Shown: positions 15,041 through 20,993 of the stretch, in pieces
Position numbering within the stretch: position 1 is the first letter of the stretch
How the letters are laid out: the number at the start of each line of letters is the position of its first letter
From: Clostridiales bacterium
GTDB lineage: Bacteria > Bacillota_A > Clostridia > Oscillospirales > Oscillospiraceae
DNA: 23,886 nucleotides
NCBI GenBank assembly: GCA_019417795.1
Contig: DXUR01000002.1
Coordinates: 37,949-61,834 of the forward strand
Direction: 5' to 3'
Made by a program: the position numbers and the translations under genes
The notes under the pieces: generated by a model
What the model was told of the DNA's origin: nothing
What the model saw: the letters and a program-made list of their open reading frames with translations, nothing else
Databases searched by the model: none

Positions 15041-15646
15041 TTAGGTGATTTGGATTGCTCTGGGAAGCTGCAAGATGTAGCCGTCCCTCGTTCGGGCAAC
15101 TCTGGCACTCTGAATATCAGTCCAGCCGTACTTATCAGCCATGTAATTCTGGCAAGTAAGTCCGGCGAGGTCATAGAGATCCAGTACGCTGGCCATGCCA
15201 TAGTTGGCAATAGCGGATTCCAACTGGTCGAGGACGAGGTCTGCATCTCCACGGTTGTCGAAGATGATGTCATCAAATTCGAACCCGGCAACAGGTCTCG
15301 GCCGCTGATTGTAGTTCCTGCGGTCATCTCTGCGAGGATCGTCATAATACCGCTGATACGATACCTTTGATCCGGCGTTCTTCCGAGTGCCGATGCGGCC
15401 GGCTTCGCCAAAGAGAACAATGCTGACAACATCGGCGATGGCGTTCTTCAAACCGGGGATAACGACATCTGTGATGATGAAGGTTTTAACATCGCCAACT
15501 TCATCAGGCATGAATATTCCGGCAAATTTCTTGACCTCGCTCTGCTTGCGGGTCTTTGCTGTGCCGTTGACAACTTTCTCCACCCGTTTGGAGGGAGGAC
15601 TTGTGTTTTCTCTCGCGCTATGCGAGTTATCAGGATATTCAGGCAT
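15041..15646 (-). CDS. conserved phage protein with C-terminal YD/GW domain (201 aa)
   Basis: The N-terminal third is basic and disordered. A hydrophobic amphipathic stretch (TFIITDVVIPGLKNAIADVV, 55-74) follows, and then a C-terminal domain (125-198) with FDNRGDADLVLDQLE, NYGMASVLDLYDLAG (148-162), YGW (173-175) and RTRDGYILQLPRA. The C-terminal domain is shared with the product of 18199-18594 and, in its YD...G...GW core, with the three DUF6353-like proteins. It is a common protein of Firmicute phages without assigned function. GGAGGTG is upstream of the ATG. The hydrophobic stretch may place it at the membrane. Confidence 0.75.
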   Translation of the reverse strand: MPEYPDNSHSARENTSPPSKRVEKVVNGTAKTRKQSEVKKFAGIFMPDEVGDVKTFIITDVVIPGLKNAIADVVSIVLFGEAGRIGTRKNAGSKVSYQRYYDDPRRDDRRNYNQRPRPVAGFEFDDIIFDNRGDADLVLDQLESAIANYGMASVLDLYDLAGLTCQNYMADKYGWTDIQSARVARTRDGYILQLPRAIQIT

Positions 15647-15668
15647 TAGTGCACCTCCAAAATTTGAT

Positions 15669-15712
15669 AAAAAGAAAAAAGGGAAAGCGCCCTGTTAATG
15701 GCACTCTCCCTT
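15669..15712 (-). terminator. strong intrinsic terminator after the 83-aa gene
   Basis: On the minus strand GGGAGAGTGCC pairs over 11 bp with GGCGCTTTCCC around the loop ATTAACA (with wobbles) and is followed by TTTTTTCTTTTT. It ends the transcript of 15737-15988 just upstream of the 201-aa gene. Confidence 0.8.
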
Positions 15713-15736
15713 GTAGAACTCCGCAATTTACTTTTC

Positions 15737-15988
15737 TTAGTTTTCCTCGGAATCCTCGTCTGCCGAGTCGATTTCGGCCTTGTCGGTCTTAGCGGCTTCC
15801 GCCAGCTTCTTCGCAGCGACCTTCTCTTCGATGATCACCCGCAGCTTCTTCGCCCCGCCAATCACAGCGTAAGCAATGAAACCTCCGATGACACCGGCGA
15901 GCAGGGCACCAGCATTAGAGCTGTCCTGAGTCTCGTCGACTTCCGTAGCTTCGATTTCCTCGATCTCGTTCATTCTCTTGTCTTCCAT
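15737..15988 (-). CDS. small single-pass membrane protein (83 aa)
   Basis: The start ATG at 15988 has AAGGAG 9 bases upstream; an in-frame ATG further up lacks a ribosome site. An acidic N-terminus (NEIEEIEATEVDETQDSS) precedes one membrane segment (ALLAGVIGGFIAYAVIGGA, 28-46), then a basic and acidic helical tail (VIIEEKVAAKKLAEAAK). The IEEKV helix resembles that of the 54-aa protein at 17159-17323, suggesting related design. The function is unknown. It is preceded by leader element B and followed by a strong terminator, so it can be an independent unit. Confidence 0.65.
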   Translation of the reverse strand: MEDKRMNEIEEIEATEVDETQDSSNAGALLAGVIGGFIAYAVIGGAKKLRVIIEEKVAAKKLAEAAKTDKAEIDSADEDSEEN

Positions 15989-16031
15989 AGTAAAATTCTC
16001 CTTTTCAAAAGTAATTTTTGTTGTTTGGTTC

Positions 16032-16058
16032 TCCATAATAGGAGATGCAAAATCTGCG
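16032..16058 (-). promoter_or_regulatory. 27-nt leader element, copy B
   Basis: The minus strand reads CGCAGATTTTGCA, then TCT, then CCTATTATGGA, and is close to the consensus of all copies. It starts 2 bases past the stop of DUF6353-like paralogue 2 and lies 44 bases before the ATG of the 83-aa gene. Confidence 0.6.
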
Positions 16059-16059
16059 C

Positions 16060-16824
16060 TTACCAAAGGTAAATAGGCGGGTGGTTGTGACCGACGACAA
16101 GGCAAGGTGTTCCATCATCAGCCAACTGTGTGCTGAAATCGAGGTCTATGTAGCCTTTTCCGTTGTCGATGTCCCACCCGAGATGCTCTCCGACCTCAGC
16201 CTCGCTCAGACCGATCTCATCGTAGAAATCATTCAGCGAAACACGCATCTCGTCGCGCATTCGTTTGTTCAGTTCATTCATAGCACGCATCAGGCGGTCG
16301 CGATCGGACTTGAAATATCGGTTTGTAAGGGGGTCGAAGCAGAGAATATCACCACCTCCGGTAATGATGACCTCGCGTTCGCCAAGAGGGTGCTTCGTAA
16401 GCGTCTCCTTGGCAACTGCATCACGGATCGCCTGCTCTTTTTTCTCGCCGACTACCTCAACAGCCTTCTCTTTGTACTCCTTGAGAGCCGTTTCGGAGAT
16501 GGAATAAGCCGTTGCAAGAGCAGTGTTGCGGCGAAGATTTGCAGAGCTGGCGCCTACAAGGCAGGCTGTGGACAGCACGCCTGTAACAGCAGCCGGAACA
16601 TAGCACTTCCATGTTGTGGCAACGATCTCCTTGTTGCTCAGACGCCGGTTTTCCTTGATTTCTCTGGCGTCGATGAGCTGCAAAGCCTTGGGCGTTGCTC
16701 GAACGGCGGATACAGTGGTGGCGATCATCCCGGCAATTCCGATGCCGGTGAGGATCTCAGGGCTGTGCTTTTTCATTGACTTCTGGGCGCTTTTCAACGC
16801 CTCGATGATGGTTTGTTTTGTCAT
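16060..16824 (-). CDS. DUF6353-like membrane protein, paralogue 2 (254 aa)
   Basis: The order of parts is as in the two paralogues: SPEIL (21-25), a first membrane segment (about 24-43), ATPKA (43-47), a second membrane segment starting CYVPAA (about 74-95), a helical region (TALATAYSISETALKEYKEK), and a C-terminal domain with SLNDFYDEIG (196-205) and LGW (215-217) followed by GYIDLDFS. Two membrane segments close together suggest a hairpin with the C-terminal domain in the cytoplasm. GAGGAG lies 7 bases before the ATG. The first 68 bases of the gene overlap the 3' end of the preceding gene in another frame. The function is unknown. Confidence 0.75.
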   Translation of the reverse strand: MTKQTIIEALKSAQKSMKKHSPEILTGIGIAGMIATTVSAVRATPKALQLIDAREIKENRRLSNKEIVATTWKCYVPAAVTGVLSTACLVGASSANLRRNTALATAYSISETALKEYKEKAVEVVGEKKEQAIRDAVAKETLTKHPLGEREVIITGGGDILCFDPLTNRYFKSDRDRLMRAMNELNKRMRDEMRVSLNDFYDEIGLSEAEVGEHLGWDIDNGKGYIDLDFSTQLADDGTPCLVVGHNHPPIYLW

Positions 16825-17125
16825 TTGAGTTCTCCTCTCTAAATAGTGTCAAGCATTCATCGGCGAAATCAGCGGCAATCGAAAATATCAGTCCTTCATC
16901 CGTACCATCGGCGATAGATGAGAAAATCACCATTTTCATGGTGAACTCCTCGATCACATCTTCCGGATCATCGAATGGATGGTCTAAAATTGCCTCGATC
17001 ATCTCACATGCCGCCCATCTCGAAAAGCAAGACTCTTCAAAGTGATGGCGTGGCCAAAAAATCTCGGGCTCGTCCGATTCTCTGAGATAGTCGAGAAGTG
17101 CTTGCACGGCCATATCATTTGTCAT
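16757..17125 (-). CDS. hypothetical protein, member 2 of the RWA paralogous family (122 aa)
   Basis: The product is soluble and helical. RWAACEMIEAIL (36-47) and AADFADECLTLF (84-95) match the other two members (6537-6896 and 18608-18937). The ATG at 17125 has GAGGTG 5 bases upstream, directly after terminator 17138-17173. The last 68 bases overlap the start of DUF6353-like paralogue 2 in another frame, and the extra C-terminal tail (about 27 residues, polar) is absent from the other members. The stop may therefore have drifted downstream. The function is unknown. Confidence 0.65.
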   Translation of the reverse strand: MTNDMAVQALLDYLRESDEPEIFWPRHHFEESCFSRWAACEMIEAILDHPFDDPEDVIEEFTMKMVIFSSIADGTDEGLIFSIAADFADECLTLFREENSNDKTNHHRGVEKRPEVNEKAQP

Positions 17126-17137
17126 GAGTTCACCTCG

Positions 17138-17173
17138 AAAAAAGAGGAAGAGCCCTGTTTAGGACTCTTCCTC
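17138..17173 (-). terminator. strong intrinsic terminator overlapping a stop codon
   Basis: GAGGAAGAG(T)CC pairs with GG(G)CTCTTCCTC on the minus strand, with the TAA stop of the 54-aa gene in the loop, followed by TTTTTTC. The ribosome site of the next gene lies immediately after the U-tract, so the downstream gene needs readthrough or its own start of transcription. Confidence 0.8.
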
Positions 17174-17323
17174 TTCGTTTCTGGCAGCAAGTGCTTCGTT
17201 GACCTTCTCCTCGATAATTGCTTCCTGCTCCTTGTTGTCGGCCCAGCCGGATAACAATGTTCCGATCCCGCCAAGGACGACTCCCGCAAGGGACAGCAGC
17301 TTAAAGATATTTCTCTGGTTCAT
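17159..17323 (-). CDS. small single-pass membrane protein (54 aa)
   Basis: ATG 17323 is chosen because AAGGAGG lies 9 bases upstream; the frame is open further up but that would include the ribosome site. A membrane segment (LLSLAGVVLGGIGTLLSGW, 9-27) is followed by a charged helix (EQEAIIEEKVNEALAARNEEEES). I recognise this pattern as a recurrent small phage membrane protein of unknown role. The transcript is framed by leader element C upstream and a terminator that starts inside the 3' end. Confidence 0.7.
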   Translation of the reverse strand: MNQRNIFKLLSLAGVVLGGIGTLLSGWADNKEQEAIIEEKVNEALAARNEEEES

Positions 17324-17339
17324 AAAGCATGACCTCCTT

Positions 17340-17366
17340 TCCATAATAGGCGATGTAGTTTTTGCG
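17340..17366 (-). promoter_or_regulatory. 27-nt leader element, copy C
   Basis: The minus strand begins CGCAAAAACTACA and ends CGCCTATTATGGA, running directly into AAGGAGG of the 54-aa gene. It begins 5 bases after the stop of DUF6353-like paralogue 3. A sigma-70 start 7 bases past TATTAT would cut into the ribosome site, whereas a start at GG would keep it. Confidence 0.6.
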
Positions 17367-17371
17367 GGAAA

Positions 17372-18178
17372 TCAATAATCCCACGCAGATTCTGGTTGAG
17401 GGCCGAACTCAGCATCGACGACATAACACGGAATCTCTCCGTTCAGTCCATCATCAACCATAGCCTTCGAGTTATCGAAGTCAATCCAGTACATGCTATC
17501 AGACAGCAACCAGCCAACAACATCTCCGCCTTCGACATGGCTTATTCCAAGGAAGTCGTAGAAATCGTTCAGAGTTACGAACGCGCCGAGAACCATATTC
17601 CTGTTGATGTGATATTCTGCTTGCAGGACTTGGCTTATGGTTGCCTGAAAATATCTTTTGGAGAAGCTGTCGTAGAAGAGCCGCTGCTCCTCGTTGGCAT
17701 CTTCAAACTCCAAAGATGAATTGGAGAAGCCTCCAGTAGCCGTAATAGGCGGCATACTGCTTTTCTCTGCGGCGATGGACTCCATGATCTTCTTGTGAGC
17801 ATCTTCGCCATACAGTTCCTTCAATTTATGCTTATAGTCAGAATAGGATCGGTTTACGAGCGCATAGGCACTGGCAAGAGACGCCTGCTGCTTCTTATTG
17901 AGGGTATTCGCCCCAAAGATGCAGATGATCGTAGCAACGCCAGTGGCCGCAGCCGGTATGTAGCATTTCCAGCATGATTTGACGGCTTCGAGCTTTGTTG
18001 CAGCATAAGGGTCGCCATCGTGATTTCTCCTGCTGTCCGCCTTGATAAGACTATCCGCTTTCGGGGTTGCCTTGACAGCCAGAACCGCGGTTGCTACAAC
18101 GCCAGCGGCTCCGATGCATGTCAGAATGGTGGGAGACGCTTTCTTCAAGCTCCTCCCGATCTTAAGGTCGAGTTTCAT
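17372..18178 (-). CDS. DUF6353-like membrane protein, paralogue 3 (268 aa)
   Basis: The protein has SPTIL (15-19), a first membrane segment (about 18-36), ATPKA (37-41), a second segment starting CYIPAAATG (72-94), a helical stretch (SYSDYKHKLKELYG), FYDSFSKRYFQAT (168-180), and the C-terminal domain with TLNDFYDFLG (202-211), VGW (221-223) and YWIDFDNS. It is closest to paralogue 2 in length and in the paired membrane segments. AAAGGAGG precedes the ATG. The function is unknown. Three differing copies in one region suggest hetero-oligomers or diversification rather than recent duplication. Confidence 0.75.
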   Translation of the reverse strand: MKLDLKIGRSLKKASPTILTCIGAAGVVATAVLAVKATPKADSLIKADSRRNHDGDPYAATKLEAVKSCWKCYIPAAATGVATIICIFGANTLNKKQQASLASAYALVNRSYSDYKHKLKELYGEDAHKKIMESIAAEKSSMPPITATGGFSNSSLEFEDANEEQRLFYDSFSKRYFQATISQVLQAEYHINRNMVLGAFVTLNDFYDFLGISHVEGGDVVGWLLSDSMYWIDFDNSKAMVDDGLNGEIPCYVVDAEFGPQPESAWDY

Positions 18179-18198
18179 CGGTATCCTCCTTTAGACTC

Positions 18199-18594
18199 TT
18201 AAATCCTCATAACTTTGGAAAATTCATGGGTGTAACCATTGTTGCATCGAACGATCTTCGTTTTCTTAAGTTCATCGTTGCTGACAAAACCGTAATGTTC
18301 ATCCGTGTAATAGCATTTAACACCGCATAAGTCATAATAATCGGCCAGAGAAACACTCCCGTAGTTCTCGATAATCTTTATCATTTCTTCCAGAACTTTT
18401 TCTGCCTCAGCGCGATTTTGAAAGACACATCGATCTACCCGTCGTTGCCTCTTATCATAGTAGTCCATATAGGTAACCTTTGGGCGTTCCATGGTCCGTA
18501 GTTCGTTTAGAACTTTGTGATATGCTCTGACTTCACCTCCAATAAAGCCGATACAAGCACAAAGCCCACACATAATAAGATTTTTGCCTTTCAT
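18199..18594 (-). CDS. membrane-anchored protein with YD/GW domain (131 aa)
   Basis: A hydrophobic N-terminus (IMCGLCACIGFIGGEV, 7-22) acts as anchor or signal; C12 and C14 lie within it. The remaining domain (FQNRAEAEKVLEEMIK, NYGSVSLADYYDLCG 77-91, YGF 101-103, RCNNGYTHEFSKV) parallels residues 128-198 of the 201-aa protein at 15041-15646, so both carry the same C-terminal module. The final GW is YGF here. AAGGAG lies 7 bases upstream of the ATG. The function is unknown; it sits between RWA family member 3 and DUF6353-like paralogue 3 in one leftward operon. Confidence 0.7.
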   Translation of the reverse strand: MKGKNLIMCGLCACIGFIGGEVRAYHKVLNELRTMERPKVTYMDYYDKRQRRVDRCVFQNRAEAEKVLEEMIKIIENYGSVSLADYYDLCGVKCYYTDEHYGFVSNDELKKTKIVRCNNGYTHEFSKVMRI

Positions 18595-18607
18595 CTGAAT
18601 TCTCCTT

Positions 18608-18937
18608 TCATTTCATTGCATTTAAGAGATCTAAAATATCAGCAGCGACCGAACTGGCAGTTTGAAAGATCTCGTGCATCTCTTGGTTCTCTCCTGAGTG
18701 ATTTGAATAGCGAGCCATCTTCATGGCGAACTCGTTTGTGAATCTGATAAATTCGTCGACCGATCCATCGGAGCGATGATGGAGCCGCTTGCGAATGTAG
18801 CTCTCAAGCTCTCTGATCGCCCACTGCTTTGTGCTTGCCTCCTTGAACTCTTTTTTCCACTTCCAGAGAAGCGGAGGCGACCATGCATCCATGGTGTACA
18901 TGTCGCACAAGATCAGTTCAAATTGCTCGATGTTCAT
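18608..18937 (-). CDS. hypothetical protein, member 3 of the RWA paralogous family (109 aa)
   Basis: ATG 18937 has AAAGGAG 6 bases before it. The product is soluble and helical, with QWAIRELESYIRK (38-50), EFAMKMARYSNH (69-80) and TASSVAADILDLL (93-105) in the same order as members 1 and 2. Member 2 also has FTMKM in the middle position. It is the first protein gene after the tRNA-like gene, and only about 30 bases separate the two, so the two may share a transcript. The function is unknown. Confidence 0.65.
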   Translation of the reverse strand: MNIEQFELILCDMYTMDAWSPPLLWKWKKEFKEASTKQWAIRELESYIRKRLHHRSDGSVDEFIRFTNEFAMKMARYSNHSGENQEMHEIFQTASSVAADILDLLNAMK

Positions 18938-18969
18938 GCTTTCTCCTTTCGCCCAAAATAAAAAGTAAA

Positions 18970-19044
18970 GAAGCAGTATCGGACTCGAACCGATCACCTC
19001 TTCACTGGTTTTGTGAAGCGCTCTACCACTGAGCTAACTGTTTC
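18970..19044 (-). tRNA. tRNA-like gene with aberrant anticodon arm
   Basis: The cloverleaf is clear in most arms: D arm GCTC-AGTGGTA-GAGC, T arm ATCGG-TTCGAGT-CCGAT, variable loop AGGTG, and an acceptor stem AAACAGT with ACTGCTT (one A-C mismatch at the third pair). An extra G before position 1 faces a C at position 73, a trait typical of tRNA-His. The anticodon arm is 19 nt instead of 17: CTTCAC pairs with GTGAAG around AAAACCA. U33 is absent, so no standard anticodon can be read; the central triplet would be AAC. No CCA is encoded. It may be an unusual phage tRNA, a tRNA-shaped decoy or a pseudo-tRNA. Leader element D abuts its 5' end. Confidence 0.65.
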
Positions 19045-19071
19045 TCCATAATATGAGTTGCAAAATCTGCG
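19045..19071 (-). promoter_or_regulatory. 27-nt leader element, copy D
   Basis: The minus strand reads CGCAGATTTTGCA, then ACT, then CATATTATGGA, ending one base before the tRNA-like gene. It lies at the end of the U-tract of terminator 19072-19102, an arrangement typical of a terminator followed by a promoter. A start at GG would leave a leader of about three bases. Confidence 0.6.
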
Positions 19072-19102
19072 AAAAAAGAAAAGAGCCGCATAAAAACGGC
19101 TC
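19072..19102 (-). terminator. intrinsic terminator after the 71-aa gene
   Basis: On the minus strand GAGCCG and CGGCTC form the stem around TTTTTATG, followed by TTTTCTTTTTTC. The same stem sequence is used at 21087-21118. Confidence 0.8.
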
Positions 19103-19108
19103 AATTTC

Positions 19109-19324
19109 TCAGATTCCAATAGTCTTCAATAGTTTGTTAAGTTCTTCTTTCGTAAGGTCCGCATCCAAATCCAGATGGACATGAGTCTTATCGTCAATGA
19201 CTGTCGTCCGGAACTCATTGAGCTGAATATCTACTTCACAGCCCAATTTTGTCCGAAGTACCTTCTTTACGATCCTCGATACAAGTCCTGTCATGAATTT
19301 CGATTGAATTTTCATCTCATCCAT
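19109..19324 (-). CDS. small conserved protein (71 aa)
   Basis: The product begins MDEMKIQSKFMTGLVSRIV, has the strand VDIQLNEFRTTVIDDKTHV and ends HLDLDADLTKEELNKLLK plus TIGI. It is a compact alpha/beta protein that I have seen in Firmicute mobile elements, without a known function. ATG 19324 is preferred, with AAGGGG 8 bases upstream; ATG 19315 (MKIQ) with AGGAG 10 bases upstream is an alternative. It is preceded by leader element E and followed by a terminator. Confidence 0.6.
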   Translation of the reverse strand: MDEMKIQSKFMTGLVSRIVKKVLRTKLGCEVDIQLNEFRTTVIDDKTHVHLDLDADLTKEELNKLLKTIGI

Positions 19325-19353
19325 ACTCCTAACCCCTTTCATAGGTATTGGTA

Positions 19354-19380
19354 TCCATAATAGGGGCTGCTGGATTGGCG
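19354..19380 (-). promoter_or_regulatory. 27-nt leader element, copy E
   Basis: On the minus strand it begins CGCCAATCCAGCA and ends CCCCTATTATGGA. It starts right after the TAG stop of the 119-aa gene and is 29 bases before the ATG of the 71-aa gene. The first half is more divergent than in copies B and D, but the length and the TATTATGGA end are exact. Confidence 0.55.
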
Positions 19381-19740
19381 CTAAATATCACGGCGGTCGA
19401 AGACCGTTTCCCAACGCTGCTTTTGCAAAGGCTTCATTTTCAGCGCCCACATGATTTGCCGAATCGTTACGGTGGGCCAGAGTCCGTCCGTACAAGTTCC
19501 GGCCCGTTCATCAAAGAATTCCTTGAATTTCGGGTGAACATAGAGGGCATCGGTCAGCCATGCATCCACCTCTGTCCAGAATGTGGACTTGGTTTCGGCA
19601 TCATAACGCTGTTGGATCACGGCAAGGCCTTTATCTCCGATTTCAAACAGTGTGCAGCTATCGTAGACCGGATGGTCGCAAATATAACGCTTTCCGTACA
19701 TCGACAGATAAATTGTAGGCTTTTCATAGTGGTATCGCAT
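19381..19740 (-). CDS. conserved phage hypothetical protein (119 aa)
   Basis: The ATG at 19740 (MRYHYEKPTIYLSMYGKRYI) is chosen because GGAG lies 6 bases upstream. The protein is soluble, with CDHPVYDSCTLFEIGDKGLA, a tryptophan-rich middle (FWTEVDAWLTDALYVHPKF), and FFDERAGTC and IMWALKMKPLQKQRWETVF. I recognise this as a frequent Clostridia phage/ICE protein with no assigned role. It precedes leader element E and the 71-aa gene. The C-terminal basic segment could bind nucleic acid, but that is a guess. Confidence 0.7.
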   Translation of the reverse strand: MRYHYEKPTIYLSMYGKRYICDHPVYDSCTLFEIGDKGLAVIQQRYDAETKSTFWTEVDAWLTDALYVHPKFKEFFDERAGTCTDGLWPTVTIRQIMWALKMKPLQKQRWETVFDRRDI

Positions 19741-19750
19741 CTTTATCTCC

Positions 19751-19788
19751 AAAACAAAAAGAAGAAAGCCCCTGTTACAGGACTTTCC
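19751..19788 (-). terminator. intrinsic terminator after the double zinc-ribbon gene
   Basis: The minus strand pairs GAAAGTCCTG with CAGG(G)GCTTTC around TAA, followed by TTCTTTTTG. It lies between 19804-20145 and the 119-aa gene, and the following ribosome site begins just beyond. Confidence 0.7.
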
Positions 19789-19803
19789 TCCGTTGATAAT
19801 GCT

Positions 19804-20145
19804 TTAGTCGTCAAACATTTTGCATGACGCTTTGCAGTAAGGGTAGGGACCACCGCAAGCTTTACAACCTGCGGGCGGCATGTCGTCCCTGAAGATCAGA
19901 TACTCGTCGCCTCTTTCATCGAGTCCGAGTTCCATTTCGTCTGCTCTCTCGTACTCATAATCCAATTCCTCAATTTCCCATCCACAGGACGGGCAGGCAT
20001 AAATATCGCATCCACCTTCAGGATCTTCTCTCCGATCCATCACCGCTCCGCATTTGTTGCAGATGGCGTATCCCTTATTCAGGTAGTCCATCAATTCACT
20101 ACCTGCCGGTTTAATAACCTTTCTACCTTTTCTGCGCACTTTCAT
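19804..20145 (-). CDS. double zinc-ribbon protein (113 aa)
   Basis: Two zinc-binding parts can be seen: CNKC (C29, C32) with CPSC (C51, C54), and CKAC (C94, C97) with C104 and C108. A basic N-terminus (MKVRRKGRKVIKP) and an acidic middle (ELDYEYERADEMELGLDERG) separate them. The pattern recurs in Clostridia phages. It probably binds nucleic acid or acts as an adapter; no enzyme motif is seen. AGGAGG is only 2 bases before ATG 20145, so GTG at 20139 with 8-base spacing may be the true start. Its own sigma-70-type promoter lies at 20175-20203, and a terminator follows. Confidence 0.7.
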   Translation of the reverse strand: MKVRRKGRKVIKPAGSELMDYLNKGYAICNKCGAVMDRREDPEGGCDIYACPSCGWEIEELDYEYERADEMELGLDERGDEYLIFRDDMPPAGCKACGGPYPYCKASCKMFDD

Positions 20146-20174
20146 TACCTCCTGTTAATCTGGAAGTAGCTGCT

Positions 20175-20203
20175 ATTATACAGTACCCCCGGTATTAAGT
20201 CGA
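20175..20203 (-). promoter_or_regulatory. sigma-70-type promoter for the double zinc-ribbon gene
   Basis: On the minus strand TCGACT (20203-20198), a spacer of 17 bases and TATAAT (20180-20175) give a good promoter, with the start codon about 30 bases downstream. Leader element F lies upstream of it at 20234-20260. Confidence 0.65.
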
Positions 20204-20233
20204 GAGATATAAAGAGCTCTTCGGTATCTCCTT

Positions 20234-20260
20234 TCCATAAAGCGCCCTGCAAAATCTACG
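20234..20260 (-). promoter_or_regulatory. 27-nt leader element, copy F (divergent)
   Basis: The minus strand begins CGTAGATTTTGCA and ends GCGCTTTATGGA, so TATTATGG has become CTTTATGG. It directly follows the U-tract of terminator 20260-20297. It is followed by AAAGGAGATACC, a ribosome-like site, but no start codon or open frame comes next. It may be a remnant of a lost gene. Confidence 0.5.
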
Positions 20261-20297
20261 AAAAAAGCGAAGAGAGTGTGTTTTTCACACGACTCTC
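20260..20297 (-). terminator. intrinsic terminator after the 136-aa gene
   Basis: On the minus strand GAGAGT(C)GTGTG pairs with CACACTCTC around AAAAA (one bulged base), followed by TTCGCTTTTTTCG. It ends the transcript of 20311-20721. Confidence 0.75.
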
Positions 20298-20310
20298 AAC
20301 GCCTGTTGGC

Positions 20311-20721
20311 TCAACTCTTTCGAGTAGGCTTGAAGCGATTGAACAGATTCTTGAATGTCTGGGATGTAAATGTCCCCGTTTCCTCGAATCTCAGTCCTCT
20401 ACGCATCCAAACGCCGTAGAACATCAGCGGTAATACCAGTTCCGCCGCAGCAATGCCGATCTTCGCGTACCGATCGAGTGCATTCTCGTCAAGCTGAAAC
20501 GCTTTCAGTGTTGCGTCTTCGTCATGGGCTGCTTTGTCCATGGCCCGACGCTTCGACTTTTCCTCGATTTCAGTTTCTGTTTTGATCTCTTCGATACGGA
20601 GCTTGTGCAGTGCTGCAAGGTTCTTGATGACCTCCGATTTCTCGTCTGTGTCAGATGCCGAGTTGAGATTGTTTATCTCGGTTTCGATTGCATCATCCAG
20701 CAATTTTTTGATTTCTGCCAT
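20311..20721 (-). CDS. coiled-coil plus membrane-segment phage protein (136 aa)
   Basis: Residues 1-80 form a long charged helix (IETEINNLNSASDTDEKSE, then KLRIEEIKTETEIEEKSKRR). One membrane segment follows (IGIAAAELVLPLMFYGVW, 88-105), and then a conserved short tail FEETGTFTSQTFKNLFNRFK. I recognise this layout as a very common Clostridia phage/element protein of unknown role. AAGGAG precedes the ATG at 9 bases. It likely sits in the membrane with the coiled coil in the cytoplasm, where it could link the membrane to a partner. It is framed by element G and terminator 20260-20297. Confidence 0.75.
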   Translation of the reverse strand: MAEIKKLLDDAIETEINNLNSASDTDEKSEVIKNLAALHKLRIEEIKTETEIEEKSKRRAMDKAAHDEDATLKAFQLDENALDRYAKIGIAAAELVLPLMFYGVWMRRGLRFEETGTFTSQTFKNLFNRFKPTRKS

Positions 20722-20749
20722 ATTGCATTTCTCCTTTCAATAAGTTGGC

Positions 20750-20776
20750 TCCATAATAGGGGGTGTTATTCGTGCG
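20750..20776 (-). promoter_or_regulatory. 27-nt leader element, copy G
   Basis: On the minus strand it begins CGCACGAATAACA and ends CCCCTATTATGGA. The first half overlaps the last codons and stop of the 75-aa gene, which explains the divergence there. The ATG of the 136-aa gene is 29 bases beyond. Confidence 0.55.
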
Positions 20777-20993
20777 GGAGGAAATTTTTGTTGAGAACAT
20801 CGAATGTTACGGTTTTCATGCCGGAAATGGTTCGGACATCCGTGTATAGTTCGAGAAACAGAAAGGGTTCGCTTGTTGGGTCAGAGCGGTCGATCCGAAG
20901 TTCGCCGACCGGGATGCGCCTTCGCCGAAATATAAGCGTTCCGACTACAAGCCCGATAATAATGCCAACAGCAATGCCAATGATGAGTTCCAT
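20766..20993 (-). CDS. small N-terminal membrane protein (75 aa)
   Basis: A single N-terminal hydrophobic segment (MELIIGIAVGIIIGLVVGTL, 1-20) is followed by a basic stop-transfer (FRRRR) and a compact cytoplasmic beta domain (VGELRIDRSDPTSEPFLFLE, then VTFDVLNKNFLPHE). The LRIDRSDP...LFLEL pattern is common in Firmicute phage and plasmid genes of unknown function. GGAGG lies 6 bases before the ATG at 20993. The 3' end overlaps leader element G. Confidence 0.75.
   Translation of the reverse strand: MELIIGIAVGIIIGLVVGTLIFRRRRIPVGELRIDRSDPTSEPFLFLELYTDVRTISGMKTVTFDVLNKNFLPHE

Noticed and set aside
18970..19044. tRNA-Pyl or suppressor tRNA
   Set aside because: Although the anticodon stem has six pairs, the D arm and variable loop are of normal size and no CTA, TTA or TCA is in the loop.
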